The notes: generated by a model from the sequence alone, not told the origin. Positions 10,733-22,565 are shown, numbered from the stretch's first letter. The stretch is DNA of 64,000 nt from Taudactylus pleione (GCA_031769625.1 JAUIMM010000885.1:4483001-4547000), one strand, 5' to 3'. Translations and numbers: made by a program.

Positions 10733-11116
10733 ATAATATAAAGAGAAACATTTACATAAATAAAATTATATACTGCAAGTGCCATTTCAAAGAAAATGAT
10801 AGTTAAAATTGAAGTTTGACTATCGACATTCAGAACATGTCGACATTCTGGTTTCCACATTCAGACCATGTTGACAATCTGGTGTCACCGTTCTGACTGC
10901 CGACATTTTGTATATCTACAAATCATACCACACCTGTATATTTCCCTATCACTTTCCAACAGTCTCTGTTTTTGAAGGACTTCCTGTAGCTGGTTCCTGT
11001 TATCAACCAGGAATTGCTGATTGGTGTGGCTACTGTACGTGCGAGAAGATTGCCCCTGGTCTCCCTATGGTATAGAGAAAAATACTTCCAGAGGTAGATC
11101 TCTCTCAGTGGCTTTT
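10733..11116. other. Unassigned, with TCGACATTCTG repeats
   Basis: At 10820-10910 there are spaced copies of 'cgacattctg'-like text, also found at 18030-18110 and 18400-18500. No gene is visible. Confidence 0.4.
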
Positions 11117-11555
11117 ACTGGGATGGCGTGCGAGATACCGACGGTCTGAATACCGGCACCGAAATCCCAACAGGTCGGGATCCCGGCACCAGTATAGTGA
11201 TCACCGGCATCGTGAAGTTAAGTAACAGGGTGTTAGATGGAGGTTAAGGTTATGGTGTGGAGATAGGGTTAGCACTAGGGGGAGGGTTAGGGTTAGCCAC
11301 CGGGGAGGGGATGTTAGGTTTAGGGTGTGGGGAGAGGGAGGTTGGGTTTAGGCACCGGGGAGGGGGTGTTAGGCTTAGGCACTAAGGGGGGAGGTTACGG
11401 TTCGGCACTGGGGAGGGAGGGTTAGGATACAGGTTAGGGCAGGGGTTATAAAAACACCTACCTGTCTTCCCTATGGGTGTCGGGATTCTGGCTGTTGGGT
11501 GTCGATATTCTGACCAGCGGCATCCCGATAGCCGGGATTTCATATCCAACCCGCT
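11117..11555. mobile_element. MITE with TTAGGG-like internal array
   Basis: Subterminal blocks built from 'cgggat(c/g)ccggc' and 'tcgggattctg' flank an internal degenerate minisatellite of GGGTTAGG(G)TTAGGCAC units at 11218-11440. The right end reads 'gccgggatttcatatccaac', matching 'gccgggatttcatacc' at 31310-31325. No coding capacity. Confidence 0.65.
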
Positions 11556-12149
11556 TTTACTTACTGACTATTAATAATTCATGACTTTCATGGCCGATTC
11601 CATGAGCAAGGACCAAAGCAGCCTAAGCAATGAGTGTAATTACTCTACAGCAGTAAAAGTATCCACTTTGCAGTCACTATATGATTGACGAGGTTTTTTA
11701 TTGCTGCTTCTTCTAACTGTTTGCCATTATTGCTGGATATAAATACTTATTAAAGTCTGGGTTACAGATACCACTGGATTATTCAACTACTGTACTTACC
11801 AATAGGAGATAAGATAACTTATTGGTTAATTTCAAAAATCCTCTTACTGTGACTAAGACAATCAAGAACATTCATTTGAATGCTTTTAACATCCATTTCT
11901 CAGATTGGATATATTATTGTTTTGTTGTTGCAGTAAATTATTTCATTGTGAACCAATTGCTATTAAGTTTCTCTTTAGGAGCAACAATGATAGTGTACAG
12001 TTAAATTGTTTCCACTTTATTGGCAAATGGTTTTTACTATTTACTATTGCGAGTTATTCTTATGTAATGTGAGGAAATAAAATTACATTATTTATTCTTA
12101 TTGTGTACTTTTAATGTCCTGAGCACCACAACAATTTTTTCTTCAAAGA
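11556..12149. other. Unassigned AT-rich sequence
   Basis: Nothing identifiable. A short open frame at 11822-12004 lacks any recognisable domain. Confidence 0.4.
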
Positions 12150-12315
12150 GATAAGAGGACCCAGCTAACGAATTTACAAGCTACAGTCAAATAGACATTT
12201 CAAGCTGTACATATTGCAAATTGGTCCAGCCAGATTGCAGAGGTCTGTGGTGGGATAGATGATCCAGGCTCACATCAATGTTGAGTTGGGGTAAGCAGGA
12301 TGTTTGAGTGTAGGA
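12150..12315 (-). mobile_element. LINE 3' UTR fragment
   Basis: It is similar over about 150 bp to the 3' UTR of the LINE at 285-1210 (compare 'attgcaaattggtccagcca' here with the text near 483-502). The order 'tacaagct...', 'attgcaa(a)ttggtc', 'tgatccag' is preserved. No RT remains. Confidence 0.6.
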
Positions 12316-12400
12316 ATGTTCCCTTCTTACCAAAATCCATTCCCCTAAAAAACTCAAGGACTCAAGGGACCATATTTGTTAACATTATGTTTACTAAAAT

Positions 12401-12435
12401 AAAGTGAAAAAGGGTGTTTTCACACCCTTTTCACA
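12401..12435. repeat. Short perfect hairpin
   Basis: 'gtgaaaaagggtg' is followed after a short loop by 'cacccttttcac', giving a stem of about 12 bp. It may be a MITE remnant. Confidence 0.6.
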
Positions 12436-12539
12436 TTTTTTTAGTATCACCTACAGTTATTACAGGGCAATTGGAATAGAATTCGTAAAATTCTACTCCA
12501 AGCCCTAAGTATCACTTATTTTTAGTAATCAGATCGCAG

Positions 12540-12906
12540 CCGGAGCCTGCGGTTGAGTTTCTCAACCGCAAGGCCCGGAGTGATTTTGGCTCTATCAGAG
12601 CCAAAATCACTCCCACTGACATCACTAGTGATGTCAGTGGGCCGGCTTCTGACGGTAGGCGTTCCCTTGGGAATGCCCCCATCAGGGAGGCACGCCCCCG
12701 GCATGCCCACCAAAGGGGGCGTGCTGTCAATCAACATCGACAGCACGCCCCCTTTGATCAGACACAACATGCGAAGGAAAGTCCTTCGCTCGTCGCGTCT
12801 GGTGCATGCGCACCACGGAGCTCCCGCCGTCGTGCGCATGCGCAGTGCACTACATCGACCCACTTGCGAGCGGACAGCCGCTCGCGAGTGGGTCTGAATC
12901 AGGCCC
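12540..12906. mobile_element. MITE of the ATTCAGA family, left end lost
   Basis: The right end 'gagtgggtctgaatcaggccc' and internal palindromes ('gtgatgtcagtggg', 'gcgcatgcgcac', 'ggcgtgctgtc') match 32708-33234 and 62678-63160. The expected left end GGGYCTGATTCAGA is missing, so the copy is truncated. Confidence 0.65.
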
Positions 12907-12951
12907 AATGTGCCTAAACAAATCACACTTGCTGCCTGCAGTCCAGATATT

Positions 12952-13133
12952 CATATATGTGCGGGTACGGTTTTACTCGGTTCTTTTCACAAAAATTAGC
13001 GCAAGTTCGGATTAGTTCGGATTTACTTTATTGGCTATCCAAAACACTTCATAGCTGATAGCCAATAAGATGCAGTTTTGAGATCCGGACGTATCCGAGA
13101 AAAACCGAGTGAAACCGAACCCGCACATCTCTA
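12952..13133. mobile_element. Degenerate palindromic hAT-derived MITE
   Basis: 'gtgcgggtacggttttactcgg' near the left end pairs with 'ccgagtgaaaccgaacccgcac' at the right. It is the same kind of element as 13455-13625, with more divergence and no clear target duplication. Confidence 0.65.
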
Positions 13134-13454
13134 ATATAAACCACAGTTTGATGGCATTTATTTTTAAATCTTCTTGCTTAGGGGATGGTTTGGACTTGTG
13201 GGTGTACCTGGATTTCCTCAACAATTTTGTGAAAGGTACAAGCCCATGTAATGTTTCCTGTGAGTAGCCCTGCCCTTTGGGTTTCTATCAGTTCCTCTGT
13301 ACATTTGCCAAAGTCCTAGTGGTTGGAACAGTGAAATATTTTGGTGAAAATTAGTCTAGTCCCATATTTAAATGAATGACTGATCCAAGTGTATTTGAAA
13401 AAAAACACACTGGAAAATCCATCTTGAGAATGAAACTATAGATAGTGTTTATAG

Positions 13455-13625
13455 TAGTGGTGAGCGGGTTCGGTTTTACTCGGATTTACTCGGTTCTTAT
13501 CGCCACTTTACCGCAAATTCGGATTTATTATATTGGCTATCCAGAACACATGATAGGCGATAGCCAATAAAATGCCGTTTAAAGATCCGAGTAAATCCGA
13601 GTAAAACCGAACCCGCTCACCCCTA
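13455..13625. mobile_element. 171-bp palindromic hAT MITE with perfect 8-bp TSD
   Basis: The ends are TAGTGGTGAGCGGGTTCGG and, reverse-complemented, TAGGGGTGAGCGGGTTCGG. GTTTATAG flanks both sides (13447-13454 and 13626-13633). Almost the whole element can fold on itself. The termini equal the promoter-side terminus of the 5.5-kb hAT elements, making this a probable deletion derivative or satellite of that family. Confidence 0.85.
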
Positions 13626-13717
13626 GTTTATAGAGTGCGCCACCTCATTCACCTATATTGGAGTGGCTGCTCTAAAGGGTACAGTAATTACCAATCCCCT
13701 AAAAAGCAAGTATACTT

Positions 13718-14009
13718 AAACATGGACATTATCTGATAGGGCGCCCAAACTCCAGTAGAGACAAAATGCAATTGGCAACTCTCCGTTTGAATTAATGTGG
13801 AATTCTACATGAAATCATTACATGTGAAATTCCTGAATATTTATACATATATGTAATATTTTTCTTTTATGGTTTCCATTTGGGACTGATCATCCTTTTT
13901 ATATGGTAGATTATTTTTACTGCTAATAAACTATGATTCAAACGGAGAGTTGCAAATTGCATATTGTCTCTATTGGAGTTTGGGTGCTCTATCAGATTTG
14001 TCCATGTTT
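13718..14009. mobile_element. 292-bp MITE with ~75-bp terminal inverted repeats
   Basis: The left arm (13718-13790) and right arm (13931-14009) are inverted copies with a few mismatches. Matching blocks are 'aaacatggaca', 'ctgatag(g/a)gc', 'caactctccgtttgaat'. The centre is AT-rich and non-coding. Superfamily not determined. Confidence 0.75.
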
Positions 14010-14089
14010 GAGAATTAAACTCTGGAGAATCTAGAAGGCATAATAAACTTGAACCATCAATTCTTAAAAAACTCTCCTTACACTCTCTC

Positions 14090-14930
14090 TCCCTCTCGAA
14101 TTACCTCCCCATCTCACCTACTTCCTCTCCACCCACTCCCTCATTCATATCCTATGTGGTTTTCAACCTATCCATTATAAGAAACCATTCAACAAAGTTA
14201 CTGACTACTTTCTTTCTGCCTAATGCAAAGTATTCCAAAGGTTACTTCCCTGTACTGATCTTCCTTAATGGAATTTGAAACCATCACACACACCCAACTC
14301 CCACTAATCCTCCACTGATTTACTCTAGAATCCATCATACTGCACTGTCATGGTTCTCTTCCTAGTTGTCTAACTGCTAAGGAGTCACCTACTTCCACCT
14401 CCCACCATTCACAATGACATTCCTAAAGGTTCTGTTCTTTGCCTATTTGTCTTCTCCCTCTACTTCTTGTATCATCAATTTCAGTCTCCAATATCTTCTG
14501 TATGCCCTTGACACCCAAATTTACAACTCTTCCTTTGACCTTAACCCTCCTGTCCTCTCCCATGTCACCAGCTGTCTGTCGGCCACCTCCTGTTGGATGT
14601 TCCATGTCCTAAAACCCAACCTCCCCAATAGTGAAGTTTCTCCCCACACCAAGGCCCTCTCTCTGCCTCTTTATTGACAATACCTCCATTTTTCCTTATT
14701 CCCAAGTTCTGTCTAAGTTTTATCACCAACTCTGCTCTCACCCCCAATGCAGAAACACATCCAGTCCCTCTCTAAATTCTGTTATGTACATGTTTTCCAG
14801 AATCAGGCTATTTCTCTCCCTGGAAGCCACTAAAACTCTCATCCATGCCCTTTTCATCTATTGCAGTTATAATGAACTACTCATTACTAGACTACCAATA
14901 ACCTGCCTCTTTTCTACAGTAACATGACAC
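14090..14930 (+). pseudogene. CR1/L2-type LINE reverse transcriptase fragment
   Basis: This plus-strand relic covers the RT core and downstream region in broken frames. 'DIPKGSVL' (canonical VPQGSVLGP) and 'LYALDTQIYNSS' (canonical YADDTQIY, with the catalytic DD changed to LD) are seen at about 14410-14540. 'LSATSCWM', 'LKPNLPNSEV', then 'LSLEATKTLIHAL' and 'ITRLPITCL' follow in a second frame up to 14927. At least one frameshift lies between about 14635 and 14680, and the gene is truncated at both ends. The catalytic aspartate loss and the shift make it dead. Confidence 0.8.
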
Positions 14931-16531
14931 ACAACAGTAGCATGACACACAGGTGTCATGCTACTCAAAGCATTTTAACTGTGCCGGCATTAGAACATTT
15001 AACATGCCCTACATACTGTATGGATTGTGCAAATGTTAGCACTGAACATGGAGCTTGAATACACAACTTGGAGCAGCCATGGGTAATGCAGAGTCATATG
15101 CATCTCAGCCTCATCTTCACTTGCAACTTAGTGGGTGCATCTGGTCAAACCTGGGCTTTAACATGAAGGATAAGTGGGCGGTGGACATGTGTATGGATTT
15201 GCAGGCTATTCAGAGGTGAGATATGCAGAGATGTGGCTGATTTCAGCCTGAACCAAGGATGGGGCTGGAGCAATTGATTATAGAGGAACAGCAGGCTATT
15301 GGTAACAGTGGTAGCATAGAGGGTTAACAGCAGTAAGAGTTGTATGCATGGTGATGCAGGGTAACAGAGGTGGTCACTGGTGATGCCTATAACAGGGGTA
15401 ACGCAGGTAATACTGGTCTCATTTAGAGGAGCTAAATACTGCAACATGTGCAGTACTCTGACACTCTACACAGTGGCCTCCACCGGGTTGCGCATACTCA
15501 GTGGGGCCTAAGTAACGTCATCCTGCCAGGGTCACTGCACAGAGACGAGAAAACAGCACAGATAACGGGATGATGCGTTAGTTGCGTGCACCTCTGCATA
15601 CTGTAAGTCCCATAGTGCGGTAGTTGGAATGATTGAAGCAAGGATCGTGCCTGGCCCACATTTGGTTAGGAAATTTCAGGATCCAATCAGATACAGAACA
15701 TGCAACATTCTGCAACATTTGTGCTTGTGCTACATGACTGTAAATGGTTTCGTTTAAGGTCCTGAATAAATGTAATGATCAAATCAACAGTATCTCATAT
15801 TAGCGTGAAATTCGGTCTGGACACAGGAGCTGAACAAGCAGCACAGACCTCAGGGTTGACAAATGGAGAGTTGTAACGGAAAACTGTACCTCTTGGTGCA
15901 TAGAACAACCTCTAAATAGAGGGGATGCTCCTTTAATTGGTCCTTGCCATTTAGAAATAAGGAGATTATTCAAGGATCGTCAATGATCAGCAAAAGCTGC
16001 ATATGCCCTCAAAGCCCTGTAATGAGAGTTGTTTGTGTTGCAAAGTGCTATTGATGGCTACTCCATGTTTCACTCTACGTCTTGGTTCCACTTGTATAAC
16101 TCCACCTCTAAGGGTTATTGCTTTCTGTGCACATTAATAGTGTGCGCTGCTTTATTACTGAAATTCCTCATGATTGTTCCGGATCGAGCATATTGGCATG
16201 TTAGGTACTCAGGTAATAGATATTGAAGCTTGCATCCAGGATATTGTGTCAGCAATGCCTTAGTGCATAGCATTCGTTACACTCAGTCTAAGGGCAACTT
16301 AATTGTCTCTGTAACATACAGTACAGCCTGCACGGCAGATGTCCTTGAGGAAGTCGTTTTACACACTTTATATTTTGCACACGGAAACTTTGCTACCCTC
16401 CCTGACATTTCTACATTTCTATCAACATGACAGCAGAAGTCAGATAAATAAGAGCATAGGCGTTGTCTTGTATCATTTGGTGTTTTGATTTAGTTAGTGA
16501 CCCTATTTTGTCCAACAATTTATTATTTCAG
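14931..16531. other. Unassigned sequence
   Basis: A short inverted pair 'tagcatgacacac / gtgtcatgcta' lies at 14938-14965. The rest has short meaningless frames only, and I recognise no transposon ends or gene. Confidence 0.4.
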
Positions 16532-16730
16532 ATTTCTTTCTCAAACTCGGTCCCCAGGACCCCAGACAGGTCAGGTTTTCCATGTCATCTAGCAGGTGCA
16601 CAGGTGTAGTCATTACTCACTGTTTTAAAAGATCCACAGGTGAAGCTAATTATTTCAATTGCGATTCTGTGAGGAGACCTGGAAAACATGCACTGTTTGG
16701 GGTTCAGAAGACCAAGTTTGAGAACCACTG
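16532..16730. mobile_element. MITE with Charlie-like TGGTTCTCAAACT ends
   Basis: The right end reverse-complements to CAGTGGTTCTCAAACTTGG, and the left end carries CTTTCTCAAACTCGGTC. 'ggaaaacatgcactgtttgg' inside matches the reverse complement of text in 29805-30009. CAGTGGTTCTCAAACT is a well-known hAT-Charlie (MER5-like) terminus. The left end is decayed and no 8-bp duplication remains. Confidence 0.65.
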
Positions 16731-17330
16731 CCGCACAAAAATATGACTGGAAATTAGTAAGTGCTACAACTGACAAGGAATAGTTCAGAAAGGGAAGCAT
16801 ACCTTATATGAAAGCAACAGAAATCTTGCCGTTGCAAATAGAGTCACTATGTATCAACATATTTATAAAGGATGGCGCATTGATGATGATTCCTATTTGT
16901 ACATGCCCTTTTCTAATATGCAACACCATTAGATTTAAATGATGGGCAATAAGGGTCATATATGAAGGTGTGATAGTGTGGACATGGTGCATTCTTTATT
17001 TTAATGCTAATGCATGTATTTGTTATCCAGTCGCATAACAACAAACATATCCACCTTCTTCTTTGGGATGTGCCTATGCACAATGCAGAGCGGTATCATT
17101 TGGAACTGTGAGCCATACTTGCCAAAATTTTCAGTTGTGTCCTTTCTTATACAGTTGTTTTATTCACGCCAAATCGTCCCTCTTGGCGTACTCGCCAGGT
17201 CCCGGAAGACTCAGTTGCGCAGATCACCTTTTTTTGCTCAAAATCTACATCTTATTCACATAATAAAACACATTAATAGCTTAGACTGATGAATTTGATG
17301 TGTGACAATTGGACATCTGTGTGTGACTGA
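16731..17330. other. Unassigned sequence
   Basis: I see no coding signal or repeat structure that I can define. Confidence 0.4.
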
Positions 17331-17455
17331 GGGCTCTATTTACTACAATCCGCATAGGGAATGCAGATTGTAGTGTGATATTACCGACTGAATTCACATT
17401 GCGAATTCAGCCAATATCACAGGGATTTACTGAAAATCCCTTGCAGGGACAGAGC
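17331..17455. repeat. Fragment of a GGGCTCTATTTACTA-type MITE
   Basis: It starts like the tctatttacta family and contains a hairpin 'gactgaattcacattgcgaattcagcc'. The right end is lost at the Tc1 fragment. Confidence 0.5.
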
Positions 17456-17725
17456 TTGATGATGACAAAACTGAAGGGAAAATGTCCCAAGAACAAGCAG
17501 GAACTGAAGACATTTGCAGTAGAGACCTGGCAGAGCATCACCAGGGATGAAACCCAGCGTCTGGTGATGTCTATGCGTTCCAGGCTTCAGGCTGTAATTG
17601 CCTGCAAAGGATTTGCAACAAAGTATTAAAAAGTGAAAGTTAGATTTAGGATTGTTTAGTTTGTCCCATTACTTTTGGCCGCTTAAAAAGTGGGAGGCAC
17701 ATATAGAAACCGTTGCAATTCCTAC
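17456..17725 (+). mobile_element. Tc1/mariner element, 3' fragment
   Basis: It contains the transposase C-terminus, its stop codon and a 3' UTR with 'gtcccattacttttggccgc', typical of vertebrate Tc1-like elements. The catalytic core and terminal inverted repeats are not present. Confidence 0.75.
17464..17629 (+). pseudogene. Tc1-like transposase C-terminal piece
   Basis: The last ~55 residues of a Tc1-family transposase are readable in one frame: KCPKNKQELKTF, WQSITRDETQRLV, then MSMRSRLQAVIACKG and the terminal ATKY. In intact Tc1 proteins this segment follows the third catalytic acidic residue (NPIENLW region). That region and everything upstream is absent, so the piece is non-functional. 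Confidence 0.85.
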
Positions 17726-17737
17726 ACCGTTCACCTG

Positions 17738-17746
17738 ATATATATA

Positions 17747-17781
<35 letters not shown>

Positions 17782-17790
17782 TTTCAATCA
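17738..17790. repeat. (TA)n / T-run microsatellite
   Basis: TA dinucleotides followed by a T-rich run. Confidence 0.9.
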
Positions 17791-18016
17791 ATTTTAGTCA
17801 AGTAAAAAAGTAAGTGACCTCTTTACGTGCAAGATTGCTGTTGATTGGCTGATGAAAAGTTGCACCTCTCTGGTTGGCCATCTAGTATGTCTTGGCAAGC
17901 TTAGCTTGTGTGACGCGATCTGTTACGCTGTTATAGGTTGTATTTGTAACCCGTTGGATTACGTCAGATCAAGAAAGGTAAGTATAAGCACCCCTACACT
18001 GCAGAAAATAGTGGGG

Positions 18017-18580
18017 GTTATGGGTTGGGTACGATTGGTCGACATTTATCATATCAACATCCATCATTTTGACATGATGAACTAGATGATATGTCGACAT
18101 GATGAACTGCTGACAAATGGTCTCTGGTGTTCTAGCGATGTATTACCTTCTCCCTGCGGCTGCATCGTCTCCAGCATATTCTTCTGGGTCCTAGCTGTCA
18201 TGTGTGAGGATCAGTTCTGGTGACATTGTCTCAGCAGTGGCATTCTGGTATTTTCACCATTATCTCTAATCCTAATCCCTAACCCTCCTCCTAGTGCCTA
18301 ACCCTAACCCACTCCTCCCCGCAGTCTAACCGTCACCTCCCCCCACAGCCTAACCCTAACCTGCCTGGCAGCGCCTAACTCTAACCGTTGGCATCCACAG
18401 ACTGTCAACATTTCACATGGCGACAGTTCCCATGTTGACGTTGTGAATATCTCGACATTCTGAGGGTGTCAACATGGTGTATGTCGATAATTTGAACCAT
18501 GTCAACATTCTAATGTTAATACTGTGGCGTCGACAACACGACTGTTAACGTGGTTACGTTCGACCTTATGTGCCAGATAC
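18017..18580. mobile_element. TCGACAT-rich repeat with CCCTAA-like internal array
   Basis: 'tcgacat' and 'gtcgacatgatgaactg' text at both sides flanks a degenerate CCCTAACC array at 18262-18385 with 'cctaaccctaaccc' cores. It is likely a divergent relative of the TTAGG-array MITEs in opposite orientation. Boundaries are approximate. Confidence 0.5.
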
Positions 18581-18778
18581 CAAGATTTATAATGATTATT
18601 GAACATTATTATTATAAATTATTGAGGGGGCTATGTTCTTAAATTCCTGCCAAAGACATTTACAGAACATACACAGTATAAAACTATGGCAGTATTCATG
18701 GAGTTTAGCAATGCAATTACAATATAGTACAGGAAGCCCAAAAGTGATAGTCTGTAAATTGCAGGTAGCAGCAAGATT

Positions 18779-18890
18779 AGGGCGATGTAGCCGCTAGATT
18801 TAAATTGCCAAATTGGTTTGAAACAAAACCGGGGGGGTTTTTGCCATAAAGATTGCCGTTCTAAAACTAGCAGCTACATCGCCGAAATCT
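18779..18890. mobile_element. Short palindromic MITE
   Basis: 'ggcgatgtagccgctag' at the left pairs with 'ctagcagctacatcgcc' at the right. The interior contains a G-run. Length about 110 bp. Confidence 0.6.
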
Positions 18891-18952
18891 CGCCAACTCA
18901 TTCTCAGGAAGTGAAAGTAACAATCATCTCCTTTGTTGCAATGGATTAGTAC

Positions 18953-19129
18953 CGGTGGCGGCTCCAGAGGTTGGGCTCCAGCACAGTCCAATATTCAAAC
19001 AGAGGAGTCACACCAACTGCCAGTGAGTCCCAGCCATCTATGTTGGGCGGTGTTTGGAGTGGCAGTTGGTGTGGCTCCCCTTTTTGAATCTTGGACTGTG
19101 CTGCAGCCCCACCTCTGGAGCCGCCACTG
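18953..19129. mobile_element. 177-bp hAT-type MITE with near-perfect 8-bp TSD
   Basis: The right end reverse-complements to CAGTGGCGGCTCCAGAGG. The left end is CGGTGGCGGCTCCAGAGG. Flanks ATTAGTAC (18945-18952) and ATTAATAC (19130-19137) match at 7 of 8 positions. The body is largely self-complementary ('cacaccaactgcc / ggcagttggtgtg'). Confidence 0.8.
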
Positions 19130-19604
19130 ATTAATACATTTCACCTAAATGTTCATACCGTTTGTGACATCACAGTTTTCCATTTGCTTCGATCCATTTG
19201 TTTTTCAATGAAAAAATCTGCTGAAGACAATTTGATTAATTTGATCATTTTATTGCGCTGGATCAATTGTCACCCGCAGACCTGTACATTTTTTATATTT
19301 GGATACATAATGGGATGAGTGAACAATAATGTGTATCTTAGTGCAATGCTAGGCTATTTATTTCCCATGCGGTGATGCTATTAGCCAGCAAAGATCACAA
19401 AACTAAGATATCACATTATTAAAAATAATGATAACAGAGAAACAGTTACGTCTAAATAATGGTCTCCCTAGACCTTTGGGCAGGCTTAGCGCATTAGCAT
19501 CCCACGAGCTACGTCGCCCTTGCATTCACTACTGAGTTACACCAGTGATTGCAAAGAGAAACAAGTCATCTATCAGGAATGTACATATATCGACATCCTA
19601 AGAG
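19130..19604. other. Unassigned sequence
   Basis: No coding or repeat structure recognised. Confidence 0.4.
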
Positions 19605-19835
19605 CTTAGTGAATGAGATTAGATATATTAAAATGTTACCATGAAAAAAAAAAATACTACACTACAGTATGGTGATTTTATTCCAAGTTTTTGCAACCAT
19701 AAAAATTAAAATTACTATTTCATAATCACTGTGATAATTTGGGGTAAAAAAAATTCCAAAGAAACTGATGTTTAAATAAAGTATATTTTCTAAACAGGAA
19801 ACTGGTCGTATCACATAACAGAGCATACTTGCCTA
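19605..19835. repeat. Dispersed repeat, paralogue of 42073-42303
   Basis: The two copies align over about 230 bp: 'gcttagtgaatgagatta', 'gtttaaataaagtatatttt', 'cagagcatacttgccta'. Both lie in the same orientation. Identity of the element is unknown. Confidence 0.7.
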
Positions 19836-20150
19836 GTCTCCCGGGATAGTCGGGAGGCTCCCGAAAATCAAGTAGTGCTTCTGACCACCCGGCACTCATA
19901 ATTCTGGCAGTCAGAATCCCGGCAGCGTAATCCCGACGGTGGAAATCCCGACGCATACAGGTAAGTATTGTAACCCTTCCCCTAACCCACCTTTCTCGCA
20001 GCGTTACCTTAACCCTCCCTTCCCACAGCCTGTACCTAACCCTCCCCCTAGTGTCTAACCCTACTACTCACCATCAGGATTGCAGCCATAGAGATACTGG
20101 AGCTAGGATTCTGACCACCGGCATTGTGTGTGCCGGGATGCCAACTCCAT
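19836..20150. mobile_element. TTAGG-array MITE family member (minus orientation)
   Basis: 'cagaatcccggcagcg' and 'tcccgacggtggaaatcccg' flank a short CCCTAACC-like array (19970-20060). 'ggcattgtgtgtgccgggat' forms the other side. It is one of about eight family members in the window. Confidence 0.6.
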
Positions 20151-20989
20151 CCACGGAAGAGAAGGCACCTGCCTGCACCCCACCCTTAGTTGGTCACCCT
20201 CCCCCACAGTCTCCTACTTACTGAGCAAAAGTGTCTGGGGGGTGGGGGGAGTCGGTGACACGATTTGCGCTGAATTGCGTTATGGTAGCTCGGCTCCTGC
20301 TTTACAATGCCTGTAATATCGGCACTGATCAGAAAGGGGAGGGGCCACTAAGACGCGAGGAACAGCCATAATGTTGACAACGATGTTATAGAGGCGTATT
20401 AATAGGAAAGTTACACTTTCTCGATAGAAATTTTATATGACAGTATCTAAATTGGTGGTGCTACGCATGTGCCATACATTGTAGTTATAAGAGGTGGTGA
20501 ATGATGGGTAGAGATAGAGATAAGCAAAGTCGCAGCAAAATGTCACGCATATTTCATTTTGTGTTAGAACAGATCCTTTATACAAATCCTTTATAGTGCT
20601 GTCATGGTAATGGGGATGTAATCTTTGTGTTTAGCTTCCACTTCTTGATTTCACATAATGGTCAAGTCGTGTGTTTATTGTGATGTCAGAGAATCCCTAC
20701 TGGTCTCTTACATGTACAGCAAAGCATTGCAAGAGTAATAATTACACCAGTTGAAATTCATATATATGATCTGACATGGTGTACCGGAAATACTATCGCT
20801 AGCACTGGTTAATCATTTACATTAACTGCTGGTGAGTCTGGCACCCTGAAACACCACAACAGTGGGCCTTATACACAGATTTATGTTAGTGGCAGCACTG
20901 CTGTGTTTCTGCATGCAGCACTGTGCTAAAATATGCAAAAGTCACAGGAATCGTCTTAGGTAAAAAGACGCTCACTGCCAGTTTGTGTG
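20151..20989. other. Unassigned sequence
   Basis: No coding or repeat structure recognised. Confidence 0.4.
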
Positions 20990-22047
20990 CAAGGACGATG
21001 TCACCGGCTTCCCCATGCACAGATTGTTTGTGGAGATGCTCTCTCTCTTGGCTTCATGGATTTATCTGAACACTCCTGGTTTCTGATTTCTGCTTGGGTG
21101 GTTTTTGGAATTTTTTTAACCGTCTTCTTTTTTTTTTGTACATTTCTTAATCTTCCTGTATTGCTGTGCATTTTTATCTGTTTTATTTAGCCCTTATCTA
21201 TTATTGTATCATTCCTTATCCTGTCCTTTCTCACTTACCCATTTTTCTTTTTTTCCTCTTTCACTTCCATTTTCTCCTTCCTTCTGTATTACTCATAATT
21301 GTCTGCATAAATCCCCCATCCCTATCGCTGTGGCTTTCCTTCCTGGCCAGGACAGGACAGCAGTTCACTATGATCCCAGATGCATCTCACAGATTACAGG
21401 TGTTGGGAGCCCTGCTCTAAGCTGCACATTCTGGCCCTTACTGCGGTTCATCCTGTACCTGCTCCCCTTGCTCGTCATGTCTCTGGTGGTCACTTGGGAT
21501 TAATCCACCTGTGATCTCTGATTCTTGCCAACAGTTATCTCACTCTTTTACTTCCCCAGGTCCACAGCCTCTTGCTTAGCACCCCCTCATGTAGGTGCCA
21601 GTCTTGACTGTTACTTTACAGCACCTCAGCCAGGTGAACTTTGCAGCTCTCTCCACCCTAAAGTTATTGACTCCCTGCTGGTATCCTGTGCAGGGCCTAC
21701 TCTTCCCCACCTGCTCCCTTGTTTACTTTGTCCTACCAGGCTCAATGATGCTCCTCCTCCCACCCCATGATGGTCCCACCCCACTCCCCAAATGTCCTGC
21801 TCCCAGCTTCTGGGCACTTACCATCCCCTCCTGCCTTATTATGCTGTTACCCTATTGACCCAGGCCTCTAACTGTTATGAGTCAGGGTCAGCAGAAACAT
21901 CATTTGATTTAAGTTTAATTTGGTGCACTAGAGGAATTACTATACTGGTCAGTCATTGTTACCCACTAATGGGTAACAAACCTATCGCTGTGTGTGTGAG
22001 AATGGTTCTGCAATGGATTTACCATATTTTATTATTATCACTGTTTT
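20990..22047. other. Pyrimidine-rich unassigned stretch
   Basis: Between about 21110 and 21860 the plus strand is markedly C/T-rich, with long T runs at 21120-21140 and 21240-21290. Several overlapping frames are open because few stops occur in such sequence. None shows a domain. It might be a decayed retroelement 5' region, but I have no positive evidence. Confidence 0.35.
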
Positions 22048-22086
22048 AGAAGAAGAAGAAGAAGAAGAAGAAGAAGAAGAAGAAGA
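22048..22086. repeat. (AGA)n microsatellite
   Basis: About 12 uninterrupted AGA/GAA trinucleotides, a homopurine tract. Confidence 0.95.
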
Positions 22087-22565
22087 TTATTCAATTACAC
22101 AATTGATATATGAATAATCAAATGCAGGGTTGTAGCTGCAGTGTTTCTGACAGTTGAAGCAGAATTCTATTTAGCCGCAGTGAGGTACAGTAAATAATGA
22201 GTTAAATACGAGTAATCATGCTGAAATGGGCCACATTAAAAGATTGAAGAGTCTTCTCCTTTTATTAGCAAAAGTACCAGATAATCAGTAGCATTCAGGG
22301 GCATATTGGAGAAACAAATTTTGCAGAAAATTCCCCACAACCTGACATTTTTGGGGGATACCCACTAAATGTAAGTATCCCCTGGATGTATGTGGGGATA
22401 ACTCATATATATTGGAGATATCGGCTAATGTTCCCCTGTTTCCAATTGCAAGTTACTATGGGGGATGCTATATTGTCAGAATTACTTGTCGAAAGAGAAG
22501 CACACTACTGGCAGACTTCAGTCTTCCTGTGCCTCCGGGTAGGTTTCATTCCCTGTTTCAACATG
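22087..22565. other. Unassigned sequence
   Basis: At 22318-22450 there is text like 'gggggatacccactaaatg' and 'tatccccctggatg' with local inverted pairing, probably MITE debris. No gene. Confidence 0.35.

Noticed and set aside
21166..21860. Overlapping long frames in pyrimidine-rich DNA as membrane proteins
   Set aside because: C/T-rich sequence yields hydrophobic Leu/Phe/Pro/Ser frames by composition, and no conserved motif is visible.
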